Below are positions 7,681-15,456 of a DNA stretch of 64,000 nt, one piece after another. This stretch comes from Bacteroidota bacterium (GTDB lineage: Bacteria; Bacteroidota; Bacteroidia; Chitinophagales; BACL12). The DNA is taken from NCBI GenBank assembly GCA_016715425.1, contig JADKAC010000002.1, positions 247,501 through 311,500 of the forward strand, read 5' to 3'. The notes beneath the pieces were generated by a model that was not told where the DNA came from, made no database searches, and worked only from the letters and a program-made list of their open reading frames with translations. A program made the position numbers and the translations under genes. Numbering within the stretch: the stretch's first letter is position 1; every line of letters begins with the position of its first letter.

Positions 7681-9114
7681 CTAATTATTCTTTACAAACT
7701 TACCTGACTGCATCAATCCTTTCTCTGTAAAAATTCGATATGTATATATTCCAGATGAAAGTGATGATAAATCTATTTTCAATTCAGTAGATAATTTTTC
7801 ATTTCTATTTACTAATTGCCCATTCATATTATAGATTTCAACAAATGCAGATTGAATTAACTGGCTTTTAATAATCAAATAATCACTTACAGGATTTGGA
7901 TACACTAAAAAATCAAATTGCTGAATAGGAGAATTTTCCATATCAAGAATTAAATCACCATCTGCATCTACCCGGAAGATATAAATATCACGATCAGTTT
8001 CCGGGTTAGTCCAGTCATAACGACTAGTTAGAATGATAGCACCACCATCGGCTAATGCCAGCGCTGCATACGCAATAAAATTTGCATTCCCATCAATATA
8101 TCCTTCATGCAATATTTCACCATCGGGACTAAATTTCATTACCCCAATAGGATGATTTATTTCTTCACTAAAAATTTCGATAGTTTCCCGATAAGTCGTA
8201 AAACATAGCCAGATATTATCATCCAAATAATTCAAAGTGTTCTGAGCTTGAATAATACTCATTGTATCATTTGAAATTAACGATTCATTTATTAGATTTA
8301 AATCCTTATCTCTGAATTGAATTGTTAAATCCTTGTTACCAAACGGTACTCCGGGTGGTACTAAATATGGCATTACAAATCTTTCAGATTCCGTTAAAGG
8401 CATAACCTCTCGCAAAGAATAGGCATTAACATCTTCTATAAAAAAAGTAGAATTAATCATTAATGTAGATGTATCAATATAATACGCCTTCTTTGTGTAC
8501 ATAAACATAATTAACTCATTGCCATCAAAATCCATGGCTAATTTCGATGGTCCAAAAACAGCGACCGTATCAATTATCAACTCATCAATAATATTAAAAT
8601 TTGTGTCTAACTTATACAAAAAATCTCCTGATGCATTTGTTGAAAAGCCTGCAAGAAAAAATGTATTATTTACGAAATACAGATCACGAACATATTCAGA
8701 AATATCCGGCCTCCCGATAGTATAGCTCTGCATAAACTCAAAATCAGAACTATACTTTAACACAAATGTTTGAGACTCACTCAAATCATCTATTTCCTTA
8801 CACATTCCATACGCATAATAATTGCCTGATTGATCCCGAGTAAATGAATAAATTGCATCAAGGCGACAAGTCGGATCTTGAATAACTTCTACATTATTCA
8901 GAATTTCTCCATACAAATTGAATTGTGTCAAATAAAAATCACTTTCTAATCCGATGGATTCCCTTCTAATTATATAAAATGATGAATCGTTAGCACTCAT
9001 TATTACGCTACTTTCATCCTCATATTCAGTGGCAATAACTAAAGGGAAACTCTGGTTATATGCCTTAACATAGAAAAAAGAAATGACTGCTATTACTAAT
9101 AATCTCGTGTTCAT
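7681..9114 (-). CDS. Secreted protein with T9SS type A sorting domain (paralogue 2)
   Basis: A 477-residue paralogue, the same length as the protein at 4901-6334. It has the same layout: N-terminal signal peptide (core near residues 4-18), a beta-rich body of unknown family with conserved blocks such as YVRDLYFVNNTFFLAGFS and FDGNELIMFMYTKKAYYID, and a C-terminal T9SS sorting domain (YPNPVSDYLIIKS, LSSGIYTYRI). Substitutions are spread over the body, especially in the first ~150 residues and around 230-290, while the sorting domain is nearly unchanged. Its start lies 6 nt after the lipoprotein stop. The product is predicted to be surface-exposed or released; its role is unknown. Confidence 0.85.
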   Translation of the reverse strand: MNTRLLVIAVISFFYVKAYNQSFPLVIATEYEDESSVIMSANDSSFYIIRRESIGLESDFYLTQFNLYGEILNNVEVIQDPTCRLDAIYSFTRDQSGNYYAYGMCKEIDDLSESQTFVLKYSSDFEFMQSYTIGRPDISEYVRDLYFVNNTFFLAGFSTNASGDFLYKLDTNFNIIDELIIDTVAVFGPSKLAMDFDGNELIMFMYTKKAYYIDTSTLMINSTFFIEDVNAYSLREVMPLTESERFVMPYLVPPGVPFGNKDLTIQFRDKDLNLINESLISNDTMSIIQAQNTLNYLDDNIWLCFTTYRETIEIFSEEINHPIGVMKFSPDGEILHEGYIDGNANFIAYAALALADGGAIILTSRYDWTNPETDRDIYIFRVDADGDLILDMENSPIQQFDFLVYPNPVSDYLIIKSQLIQSAFVEIYNMNGQLVNRNEKLSTELKIDLSSLSSGIYTYRIFTEKGLMQSGKFVKNN

Positions 9115-9120
9115 AGTTTT

Positions 9121-10128
9121 CTATTCTGTAATGGCTATACAATCGTAATTTGCATAATAAATAAATGCCAAATAATTATATGTAATATCTGAACCACCTG
9201 AAGGTATTAAATCAAAATCTATGTCAATTGACTTTATTACTTTCCCAGTAGGTAAATAATAATTAGCCCAATATAATGCTGCATCCCTGACTTCCGTTAA
9301 ATCCTCAGGTGAAAGGCAATCAGTATCAAAAAAGGAAAATACATCATTTGGTGGATTAGATCCTGACAGAAATCCCTCGTAAGTCCAAGTAACATTATAA
9401 TAAAATTTTCTATATCCACTGCCGCATGTTGGACTTGCATAGCCACACGGTAATTTCTGTTCGATCCTATCACTACCATCTTTTAAGCCGGCAAAATCAC
9501 CTGGACTCCAATCGCATTTACCATCATCAAATAAAGGATACCAATAATCAAACTCTGTAAAATCACATACGCCGGTTGATTTTCCTGAAGAAACCGGAGA
9601 GGGATAGGCGGTAATTAATTTTGCAGATATTGATATGTTTTCTACCCCTATTTCCTTTAATGATAAATCACAAATAACAAATTGGGAAGAATCAGAAATT
9701 TTTGAGTTGATAAAATCAAAAAGATCTGTGTACGATTCAACATAATTTGCAAAAGCTATCAAGTCCGACTCTTCTTTATGAATATTAATTTCAAATGAAT
9801 CGGAAATCAAAAATTCAAATTCAAAATCCTCACTATAAAAATCATAATTTAAAGTAGCTTCTAATAATTGATTTGTAGATTCAATATTTAAGTCTTCACC
9901 GGATTCTAAACGAAAAGTTGTGGGGTTATCGTGAATAGAAGATAAGGATTTTGCTCGTTGAATTAATTGATCCAATTCAAAATTTTCTTCTATTGCAGTT
10001 TTCTCTATAATTTCTTTGGTACAGGAAGCTAAACTCAAAACAAATAAAAATATTATAAAAAGTTTACTTGATAAAATTGAGTTAAACCAGACTAATTTGG
10101 TGTTTGGTGTTTGGTGTTTGGTGTTCAT
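9121..10128 (-). CDS. Putative lipoprotein, Cys-rich C-terminal part (paralogue 2)
   Basis: A 335-residue paralogue of 6343-7350 with the same lipobox (LSLASC, Cys36) and the same repeat-encoded N-terminal extension. Residues 1-82 differ from paralogue 1 by one conservative change (V/I), and changes become frequent beyond ~residue 105. The Cys positions in the C-terminal domain (e.g. KCDWSPGDF, LPCGYASPTC, TDCLSPEDL) are kept in both, pointing to a folded, disulfide-stabilised domain under selection. It probably works with the T9SS-cargo protein encoded 6 nt downstream. No family recognised. Confidence 0.8.
   Translation of the reverse strand: MNTKHQTPNTKLVWFNSILSSKLFIIFLFVLSLASCTKEIIEKTAIEENFELDQLIQRAKSLSSIHDNPTTFRLESGEDLNIESTNQLLEATLNYDFYSEDFEFEFLISDSFEINIHKEESDLIAFANYVESYTDLFDFINSKISDSSQFVICDLSLKEIGVENISISAKLITAYPSPVSSGKSTGVCDFTEFDYWYPLFDDGKCDWSPGDFAGLKDGSDRIEQKLPCGYASPTCGSGYRKFYYNVTWTYEGFLSGSNPPNDVFSFFDTDCLSPEDLTEVRDAALYWANYYLPTGKVIKSIDIDFDLIPSGGSDITYNYLAFIYYANYDCIAITE
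10097..10124. repeat. Four perfect 7-bp repeats inside the lipoprotein N-terminus (copy 2)
   Basis: TTGGTGT occurs four times in tandem, identical to 7319-7346. The unit length of 7 matches the degenerate tracts at 20240-20256 and 26219-26488. Confidence 0.9.
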
Positions 10129-10159
10129 TATAATGAATGTAAAGATTTATGAATGTAAG

Positions 10160-10167
10160 CAAATTTA
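10160..10167 (-). promoter_or_regulatory. -7 box (TAAATTTG) for lipoprotein/T9SS pair, copy 2
   Basis: A perfect TAnnTTTG match on the minus strand, 31 nt before the lipoprotein ATG, identical in sequence and context to copy 1. Confidence 0.5.
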
Positions 10168-10347
10168 ATAAAATTAATTTTAATATCCAACTGAATTTTT
10201 CAAATAATAAATTCAAAAACAATTAAATAATGTTGAAAACATATTGAATTAATAAGCAAACTAAAAGGCTAATAGATAAAAACTTTTTTTCTGCCTATAT
10301 TATTTCTAATGGTAATTATATTGTGTTAAATATTCCGATTTATAAAT

Positions 10348-10836
10348 CTACCCTATCCATTCTCTCACAAAATAAAAACACATTACCAATACAATTATTA
10401 ATTTCAAAACAGTGCCTGTAATAAATCCAATAAAAGAACCCCATGCACTGCGCATTGCTTTATTTGTGTCTTTATAATCATGTAATAGTTCACCGAAATA
10501 TGCACCTGCAAATGGACCGAGAATTAAACCAAATGGCGGGAAAATAAAAATGCCTGCAATGGTTCCAATCAATGCACCACTTTGTCCATACTTTGTACCA
10601 CCAAATTTCTTTGTTCCCAATTTCGGAATAAAATAATCTACAACTACCATTACGATAACAATAGCTGCCCAGATAATTAAAAACCAATTGCTGAAATCAC
10701 CATACTTCGATAGATGCAATAAAATAAATCCAAGATAAGCTACAGGCAAACCGGGAAGAATTGGCAACACACTTCCTATTACACCTATCAGCATACAAAC
10801 AATTCCGAGTATCAGCAATACTATATCCATACGCAC
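10348..10836 (-). CDS. DUF456 domain membrane protein
   Basis: A 162-residue inner-membrane protein with about four to five transmembrane segments. The family is DUF456, of unknown function. Typical features are the N-terminal PGLPVAYLG after the first hairpin, and a Gly-rich core KFGGTKYGQSGALIGTIAG followed by IFPPFGLILGPFAGAYFGEL, a pattern shared with glycine-zipper membrane proteins. It is complete. Its last 10 codons are duplicated at 7570-7602 as part of the neighbouring tandem repeat. It appears to be transcribed alone and divergently from fahA. Confidence 0.88.
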   Translation of the reverse strand: MRMDIVLLILGIVCMLIGVIGSVLPILPGLPVAYLGFILLHLSKYGDFSNWFLIIWAAIVIVMVVVDYFIPKLGTKKFGGTKYGQSGALIGTIAGIFIFPPFGLILGPFAGAYFGELLHDYKDTNKAMRSAWGSFIGFITGTVLKLIIVLVMCFYFVREWIG

Positions 10837-10868
10837 TTTTTGTTACAAAGCGTCAAATTATTATATTT

Positions 10869-10876
10869 TAACTTAG
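10869..10876 (+). promoter_or_regulatory. -7 box (TAACTTAG) upstream of fahA
   Basis: It matches TAnnTTTG at all but one position, and the same TTAG variant occurs before tnaA (24795-24802). It ends 25 nt before the ATG. Confidence 0.4.
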
Positions 10877-10901
10877 CGACGCTAAACCAATAATAATTCT
10901 A

Positions 10902-11937
10902 ATGACAAAAACAAATGATCTCACATTAAAATCGTGGATACCCATAGAAGCAAACAGCGATTTTCCAATTCAAAATTTACCATTCGGCATTTTTAAAAAC
11001 AATGGCAAACATCCAAGAGTGGGTGTTGCAATTGGAAAATATGTGTTGGATTTATATGAACTGAATAAAGCTAATCTCTTACAAGAATTCGATTTAACTG
11101 ATTCCATATTAGAAAATTATTTTCTGAATGATTTTATTTTATTAGGTAAGAAAAAAACAAGTGCAATCAGAAATAAAATTGCAGAATTACTTTCTGAAAA
11201 CGATAATTTTCAGACCGAAAGGACAACTATTAGATACCGATAATGTTACTCCGATTTTTAGCGAAAGCAAGCAATTGGATTTTGAATTGGAAATGGCTTT
11301 TATCACTTTCGAAGGCAAACAATTAGGTCAACATATTACAACCGAAGAAGCCGATGATTATATTTTCGGAATGGTATTATTTAATGATTGGAGTGCAAGA
11401 GATATTCAACGTTGGGAATATGTTCCCTTAGGACCCTTTTTAGGAAAAAATTTCGCAAGCAGTATGTCCCCCTGGGTAGTTACACTTGATGCATTAGAAC
11501 CATTTCGTATTGCAGGTCAGCAACAAAATCCTGAAGTGTTACCTTACTTACAATTTAAAGGCGCAAAAAATATTGATATAAAATTGCAAGTAGATATTAT
11601 TCCTGAAAATAAAATTCCAACAACGGTTTGTACAAGTAATTTCAAATATTTGTATTGGAATATGGAGCAGCAATTAGCACATCAGACTATTAATGGATGT
11701 AATATTAAAGCAGGTGATGTGTATGGTAGCGGCACTATTTCCGCACCCGATCAATATGGATATGGTTCGATGTTAGAACTTACATGGCGGGGAACAAAAC
11801 CCATGAGATTAAGTGATGATACGGAGAGAAAATTTATAAATGATAATGATACGGTAATTATGAAAGGCTGGTGCGAAAAAAAATCTTTACGAATAGGTTT
11901 TGGAGAAGTGCGGGCAAAATTATTACCCGCTTTATAA
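10902..11937 (+). pseudogene. fahA: Fumarylacetoacetase, broken by internal deletion and frameshift
   Basis: Fumarylacetoacetase hydrolyses fumarylacetoacetate to fumarate and acetoacetate, the last step of tyrosine/homogentisate breakdown. The N-terminal domain (SWIPIEANSDFPIQNLPFG onward, ~105 residues, frame from 10902) and the C-terminal catalytic part (from RPKGQ; includes LDFELEMAF, FGMVLFNDWSARDIQ, WEYVPLGPFLGK, ASGTIS-like YGSGTIS) are in different frames and join near 11205-11213. By comparison with the ~419-residue vertebrate enzyme, about 70-75 residues are missing at the junction. These would carry the metal ligand D126, catalytic H133, Y128, R142 and Y159 (vertebrate numbering, from memory). 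The remaining metal residues (ELE and D in NDWSARD) are intact. It could be a true pseudogene or a sequence/assembly error. The flavin-reductase-like gene follows by 18 nt. Confidence 0.85.
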
Positions 11938-11955
11938 TTACAACAAAAACAATTT

Positions 11956-12837
11956 ATGCGCATAGTTCCTTTAGAAATTCCGGTACCAAAACGTCATCAA
12001 TATTTATTAGGTGCAATATCACCACGACCAATTGCTTTTGCAAGTACAATGGATAAAGATGGCAATCCAAATCTTGCTCCTTTTAGCTTTTTTAACTTGA
12101 TGGGAAGCAATCCACCTATTGCTGTTTTTTCTCCTGCTTTAAGTGGAAGAGATAAAACAACAAAAGGAACTCTAGATAATATTTTACAAACAAAAGAAGT
12201 AGTTATCAATATTGTGAATTGGAAAATGGTTCGGCAAATGAGTTTGGCAAGTGCACCATTTGCAAAAGGTGTAAATGAATTTATTAAATCCGGACTTACA
12301 CCAATTCCATCTGAATTAATAAAGCCATTTCGTGTAAAAGAAAGTTATGTGCAGTTTGAATGTAAAATGCGGGATGTAATTAAAACAGGAACGGAAGGAG
12401 CTGCGGGAAATATTGTTATCTGCGAAATTATTTTAATGCATATTGATGATGCCGTTTTGGATGAAGAAGGAAAAATTGATCCCTATAAAATGGATTATGT
12501 AGCACGTATGGGTGGCAGTTTTTATAATCGGGTTATTCCTGAGAGTATTTTTGAATTAACACAACCAAAAGATGCTAATCATATTGGTGTGGATGCGTTA
12601 CCTGAATCAATACGATTGAGCAAAGTACTTACAGGAAATAATATTGGTCAATTAGGAACATTGCCTGCGTTGCCTGATGAAACAGCAATAAAACATTTCT
12701 TAGAATCGCATAAAGAATTAATTGCTAATCTTAACAAAGATGAAACTGCAATTCATATAGCAGCAAAACAATTGTTGCATGAAAATAAAGTAGAGGAAGC
12801 TGTTTGTTTGCTATTAGCGCATTACCAAAAGCTATAA
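11956..12837 (+). CDS. Flavin reductase-like (FMN-binding split barrel) protein
   Basis: A 293-residue protein whose first ~200 residues are a flavin-reductase-like split barrel (DIM6/NTAB type). It has SPRPIAFASTMDKDGNPNLAPFSFF near residues 22-46 (the start of FMN binding) and CEIILMHID near 153-161. The last ~80 residues are an extra helical region found in Bacteroidota homologues. The substrate is unknown; a redox partner of flavin is expected. In this phylum such genes often sit with homogentisate dioxygenase and fahA, and here it follows the broken fahA by 18 nt, so it is probably co-transcribed. It is complete and shows no sign of decay, although its neighbour is broken. Confidence 0.82.
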   Translation: MRIVPLEIPVPKRHQYLLGAISPRPIAFASTMDKDGNPNLAPFSFFNLMGSNPPIAVFSPALSGRDKTTKGTLDNILQTKEVVINIVNWKMVRQMSLASAPFAKGVNEFIKSGLTPIPSELIKPFRVKESYVQFECKMRDVIKTGTEGAAGNIVICEIILMHIDDAVLDEEGKIDPYKMDYVARMGGSFYNRVIPESIFELTQPKDANHIGVDALPESIRLSKVLTGNNIGQLGTLPALPDETAIKHFLESHKELIANLNKDETAIHIAAKQLLHENKVEEAVCLLLAHYQKL

Positions 12838-12838
12838 T

Positions 12839-12871
12839 AAAAAAAGCCTGCATGATCATCCGCATGCAGGC
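12839..12871 (-). terminator. Rho-independent terminator for the M4 peptidase unit
   Basis: A perfect 9-bp stem (GCCTGCATG / CATGCAGGC) with an 8-nt loop. On the minus strand it is followed by seven T, so it ends the leftward transcript coming from 13116-15428. On the plus strand there is no T run. Confidence 0.8.
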
Positions 12872-12914
12872 AATATTCAAACCCGGTATTTAACAACCGA
12901 ATTCTAATAATTTA

Positions 12915-13112
12915 TTATTTACAACAAATCATTCCATTATCACAGAATACATTTAATTCACTTACTCCATTAGCTAACGATTGCACAACCAAATCTACTT
13001 GATGATTAGTTGTATTTAGTTTCTGATTCGCTGATAATGTACCAACTATACAGCTTGTAATTTCACAAATAGTATAGAAGATATTTTGTAGTTGTAAATT
13101 CATCCAAAACAC
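12915..13112 (-). CDS. Possible small ORF downstream of the M4 peptidase
   Basis: A 65-codon frame that begins 3 nt after the peptidase stop and ends 43 nt before the terminator hairpin, so it lies within the same predicted transcript. The product has four Cys (a C..C pair in EITSCIV, FCDNG and the terminal ICCK) but no signal peptide, membrane segment or recognisable domain. The start ATG is plausible and a second in-frame ATG lies three codons later. It may be a real small protein or simply an open 3' UTR. Confidence 0.3.
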   Translation of the reverse strand: MFWMNLQLQNIFYTICEITSCIVGTLSANQKLNTTNHQVDLVVQSLANGVSELNVFCDNGMICCK

Positions 13113-13115
13113 TTT

Positions 13116-15428
13116 TTAATGTTGAACAATAAATTTTTCCTGCCAAGAAATTCCATCCATTTGTACCACTGCGATATACATTCCATTACTCAACTGCTTT
13201 GTATCGGAAGCAATGCTAGAGTTCCCATTAATGATTGTGCTTTGATATAATTTCTCACTCACTTTATTTCCTGCAATATCAAAAATTGAAATCACCACAT
13301 CCGTTGGATTTTCTAAATACAAATCAATAGTTATATAGTTATCCGCAGGTGATGGATATAAATTAAAGCGAGTATTTATTGATGGAGAAAACTCTTCTTC
13401 AGAATAATTTTCAGTATCAGCCAAGCGCACTTCATCCGGATCATAATCACTTACTTCACATGGGTCAATCCATGCTGTAAGAGTAGCGCCACTTAGCGCA
13501 GTAAATCCAGGATTTAATTGGATATAATAACCGGATTCAAAAGTTACAGAAGCGGTTGTATAAATTGTAGTTGTACAATCCAATAAGAAGTCATCAAAAA
13601 CCAAAGTTGAATTTTCAATACCATAGGTAGCATCTGCATAACCAATACTTACAAATGATCCACAAATACTTGCTCTGTCGAATGCGGTAAATTCGGTAAC
13701 ACCAACGGCCTGCCATGCCTGACCAACAGAAATTACTTCTTGCGAGCAACTTCCATATAAATCTATTGCCGATTGTATCCATGCATTGCGTGCTATAATA
13801 TACCCATCACTTCCATCTAAATATTCCATCATTGCTTGCCATGCAATACATCTTGCAGCATTCCACCCGATACCATCCACATAATATTCTATACCATTAT
13901 CGTTCGTACCTGAACCACCTTCACTCAATAAATAAAACATGTGATTTTGTACAGAACTATTTGTATGCACACCACCATTATCATCCCCATCTAATGATGC
14001 CCAATAGGATCCAAAATAGGTATCAGGATCATTTACATCATTCGGATTAATAAAAGAACGATTGGGTCCGGTGGTCATGTCTTCACCATGCAACCAAGTC
14101 ATTTCTCCACCTTCAATATAATGTTCCACCATCTCACCAAAAATATCTGCAAAGGATTCATTTAATGCACCTGATTCTTCTGAATAATCCAACGCATCGA
14201 AATGCGCATATTCCACTATTCCATGTGTGTATTCATGCCCTACAATATCAAGCGGATTATAATCATCCAATGTACCGGTTTCACAATCACTACCTGCACC
14301 AAAACTCAAGTTGTCGATAATGTTTGTATAGTTTGCATTACCACAATAAGGCTCATCATCATCATCCGTAAAATAGGTTTTATTATTAAATATATCTATT
14401 AATCCCGATGAGCCATCAAAACTTTCATGACCATACGTTACATCAAAATATTTAAATGCTTGTGCAACTGCCCATAAAGAAGTCATCACCATTTTGGTGG
14501 AACCACTGGTGTACCATATATTATCATCACTGCATTTTAAATAATCTTCTCCATAATCAAATGCATCATAACTTGCCGAATAATAACTTCTGATTTCTGT
14601 TCCAGCATTGCAATCATTAATGGAAAAGTATTTCGTGACATCATCACCTGAGATATCACATTCTTCTGTTCTGAAATCTGTATAAACAGTTCTTGTTCCA
14701 TTGTAAGTAGTTTCATAAGATGTAGAATTACAATTATATTCCAATTCTCTTGTTCTGATTAATTCTCCTGTAACCGCATCTATGTAAACATACTTTGCAA
14801 TCTGCGGAATTTTTGCAAACACATACATCCGATATGCAAGTGTATAATTATTCGCAATGGATTCTTCTCTTGCATTTCTTTTTACGATTAATAATTCCGG
14901 TGTTGGATACAATGTTGCGTCCGGATCATTTTTTTTCAATTTAAAATTTGCTTCTGCAATAGAATCTTGCCACATATACTTTTTAGCAGGGAAAGCAGCA
15001 AGTGTTGTTTTCACAGATTGCTCAGGAGTAATTAAAGGATTTATATCCATATTTAATCCTTCTACAAAATCACCATTTATTAAATGCAATTCACCATTGC
15101 GTTCATGTGCATATTGTTCCACACCTTCCACTCTTATCCCTTTATAATATTGCGCATATTTATAATGTTTATTTCCTGCAAGGTCTGTATTTGTTTTAAA
15201 AATACTCAAAGCATCATCACCACTCATATTCAATAAATCGGGAGCCTGATTAAAAATATTATCTCCTTTATATGGAGTGCCTTTCTTAAATTCAATCCAG
15301 CCAAATTTACTTCCCGGTTTTACAATGGATTCATATTTATTGTCCGGAATAAATTGTTGTTGCTGGGCATTTGTTATAGCTGAATCCAATATCATAGATA
15401 GAGCTATAAATAGATATAACGTTTTCAT
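13116..15428 (-). CDS. Secreted M4 (thermolysin-type) metallopeptidase with T9SS sorting domain
   Basis: A 770-residue secreted zinc endopeptidase. Domains in order are: signal peptide (~1-22, ending TNAQ); FTP/PepSY-like propeptide (~35-220, with HYKYAQYYKGIRVEG); M4 catalytic domain (~230-590) with VGHEYTHGIVEYA (zinc ligands H396 and H400, catalytic E, approximate numbering), the third ligand in ESFADIFGE ~25 residues later, and a GGVHTNSSVQNHMFYLLSEGG segment typical of the family; a linker of the 3-coathanger type (ESGYYIQLNPGFTALSGA); and a C-terminal T9SS type A sorting domain (NLYPSPADNYITIDL). It is predicted to digest extracellular protein after export by T9SS. Its leftward transcript ends at the hairpin at 12839-12871. 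Confidence 0.93.
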   Translation of the reverse strand: MKTLYLFIALSMILDSAITNAQQQQFIPDNKYESIVKPGSKFGWIEFKKGTPYKGDNIFNQAPDLLNMSGDDALSIFKTNTDLAGNKHYKYAQYYKGIRVEGVEQYAHERNGELHLINGDFVEGLNMDINPLITPEQSVKTTLAAFPAKKYMWQDSIAEANFKLKKNDPDATLYPTPELLIVKRNAREESIANNYTLAYRMYVFAKIPQIAKYVYIDAVTGELIRTRELEYNCNSTSYETTYNGTRTVYTDFRTEECDISGDDVTKYFSINDCNAGTEIRSYYSASYDAFDYGEDYLKCSDDNIWYTSGSTKMVMTSLWAVAQAFKYFDVTYGHESFDGSSGLIDIFNNKTYFTDDDDEPYCGNANYTNIIDNLSFGAGSDCETGTLDDYNPLDIVGHEYTHGIVEYAHFDALDYSEESGALNESFADIFGEMVEHYIEGGEMTWLHGEDMTTGPNRSFINPNDVNDPDTYFGSYWASLDGDDNGGVHTNSSVQNHMFYLLSEGGSGTNDNGIEYYVDGIGWNAARCIAWQAMMEYLDGSDGYIIARNAWIQSAIDLYGSCSQEVISVGQAWQAVGVTEFTAFDRASICGSFVSIGYADATYGIENSTLVFDDFLLDCTTTIYTTASVTFESGYYIQLNPGFTALSGATLTAWIDPCEVSDYDPDEVRLADTENYSEEEFSPSINTRFNLYPSPADNYITIDLYLENPTDVVISIFDIAGNKVSEKLYQSTIINGNSSIASDTKQLSNGMYIAVVQMDGISWQEKFIVQH

Positions 15429-15456
15429 AATTTTTATTTTTTAAAAAACATTACAA

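Larger units (their letters stand above)
7677..10382. repeat. Tandem duplication, copy 2
   Basis: Second copy of the unit at 4898-7604. Its right edge runs into the intact DUF456 gene, so this is the copy in its native setting and copy 1 is probably derived from it. There is no transposase, no terminal inverted repeat and no target-site duplication at the edges, which argues for unequal recombination or replication slippage rather than transposition. Confidence 0.93.

Noticed and set aside
4898..10382. Insertion sequence or composite transposon for the duplicated block
   Set aside because: No transposase, no terminal inverted repeats and no target-site duplication at the edges.
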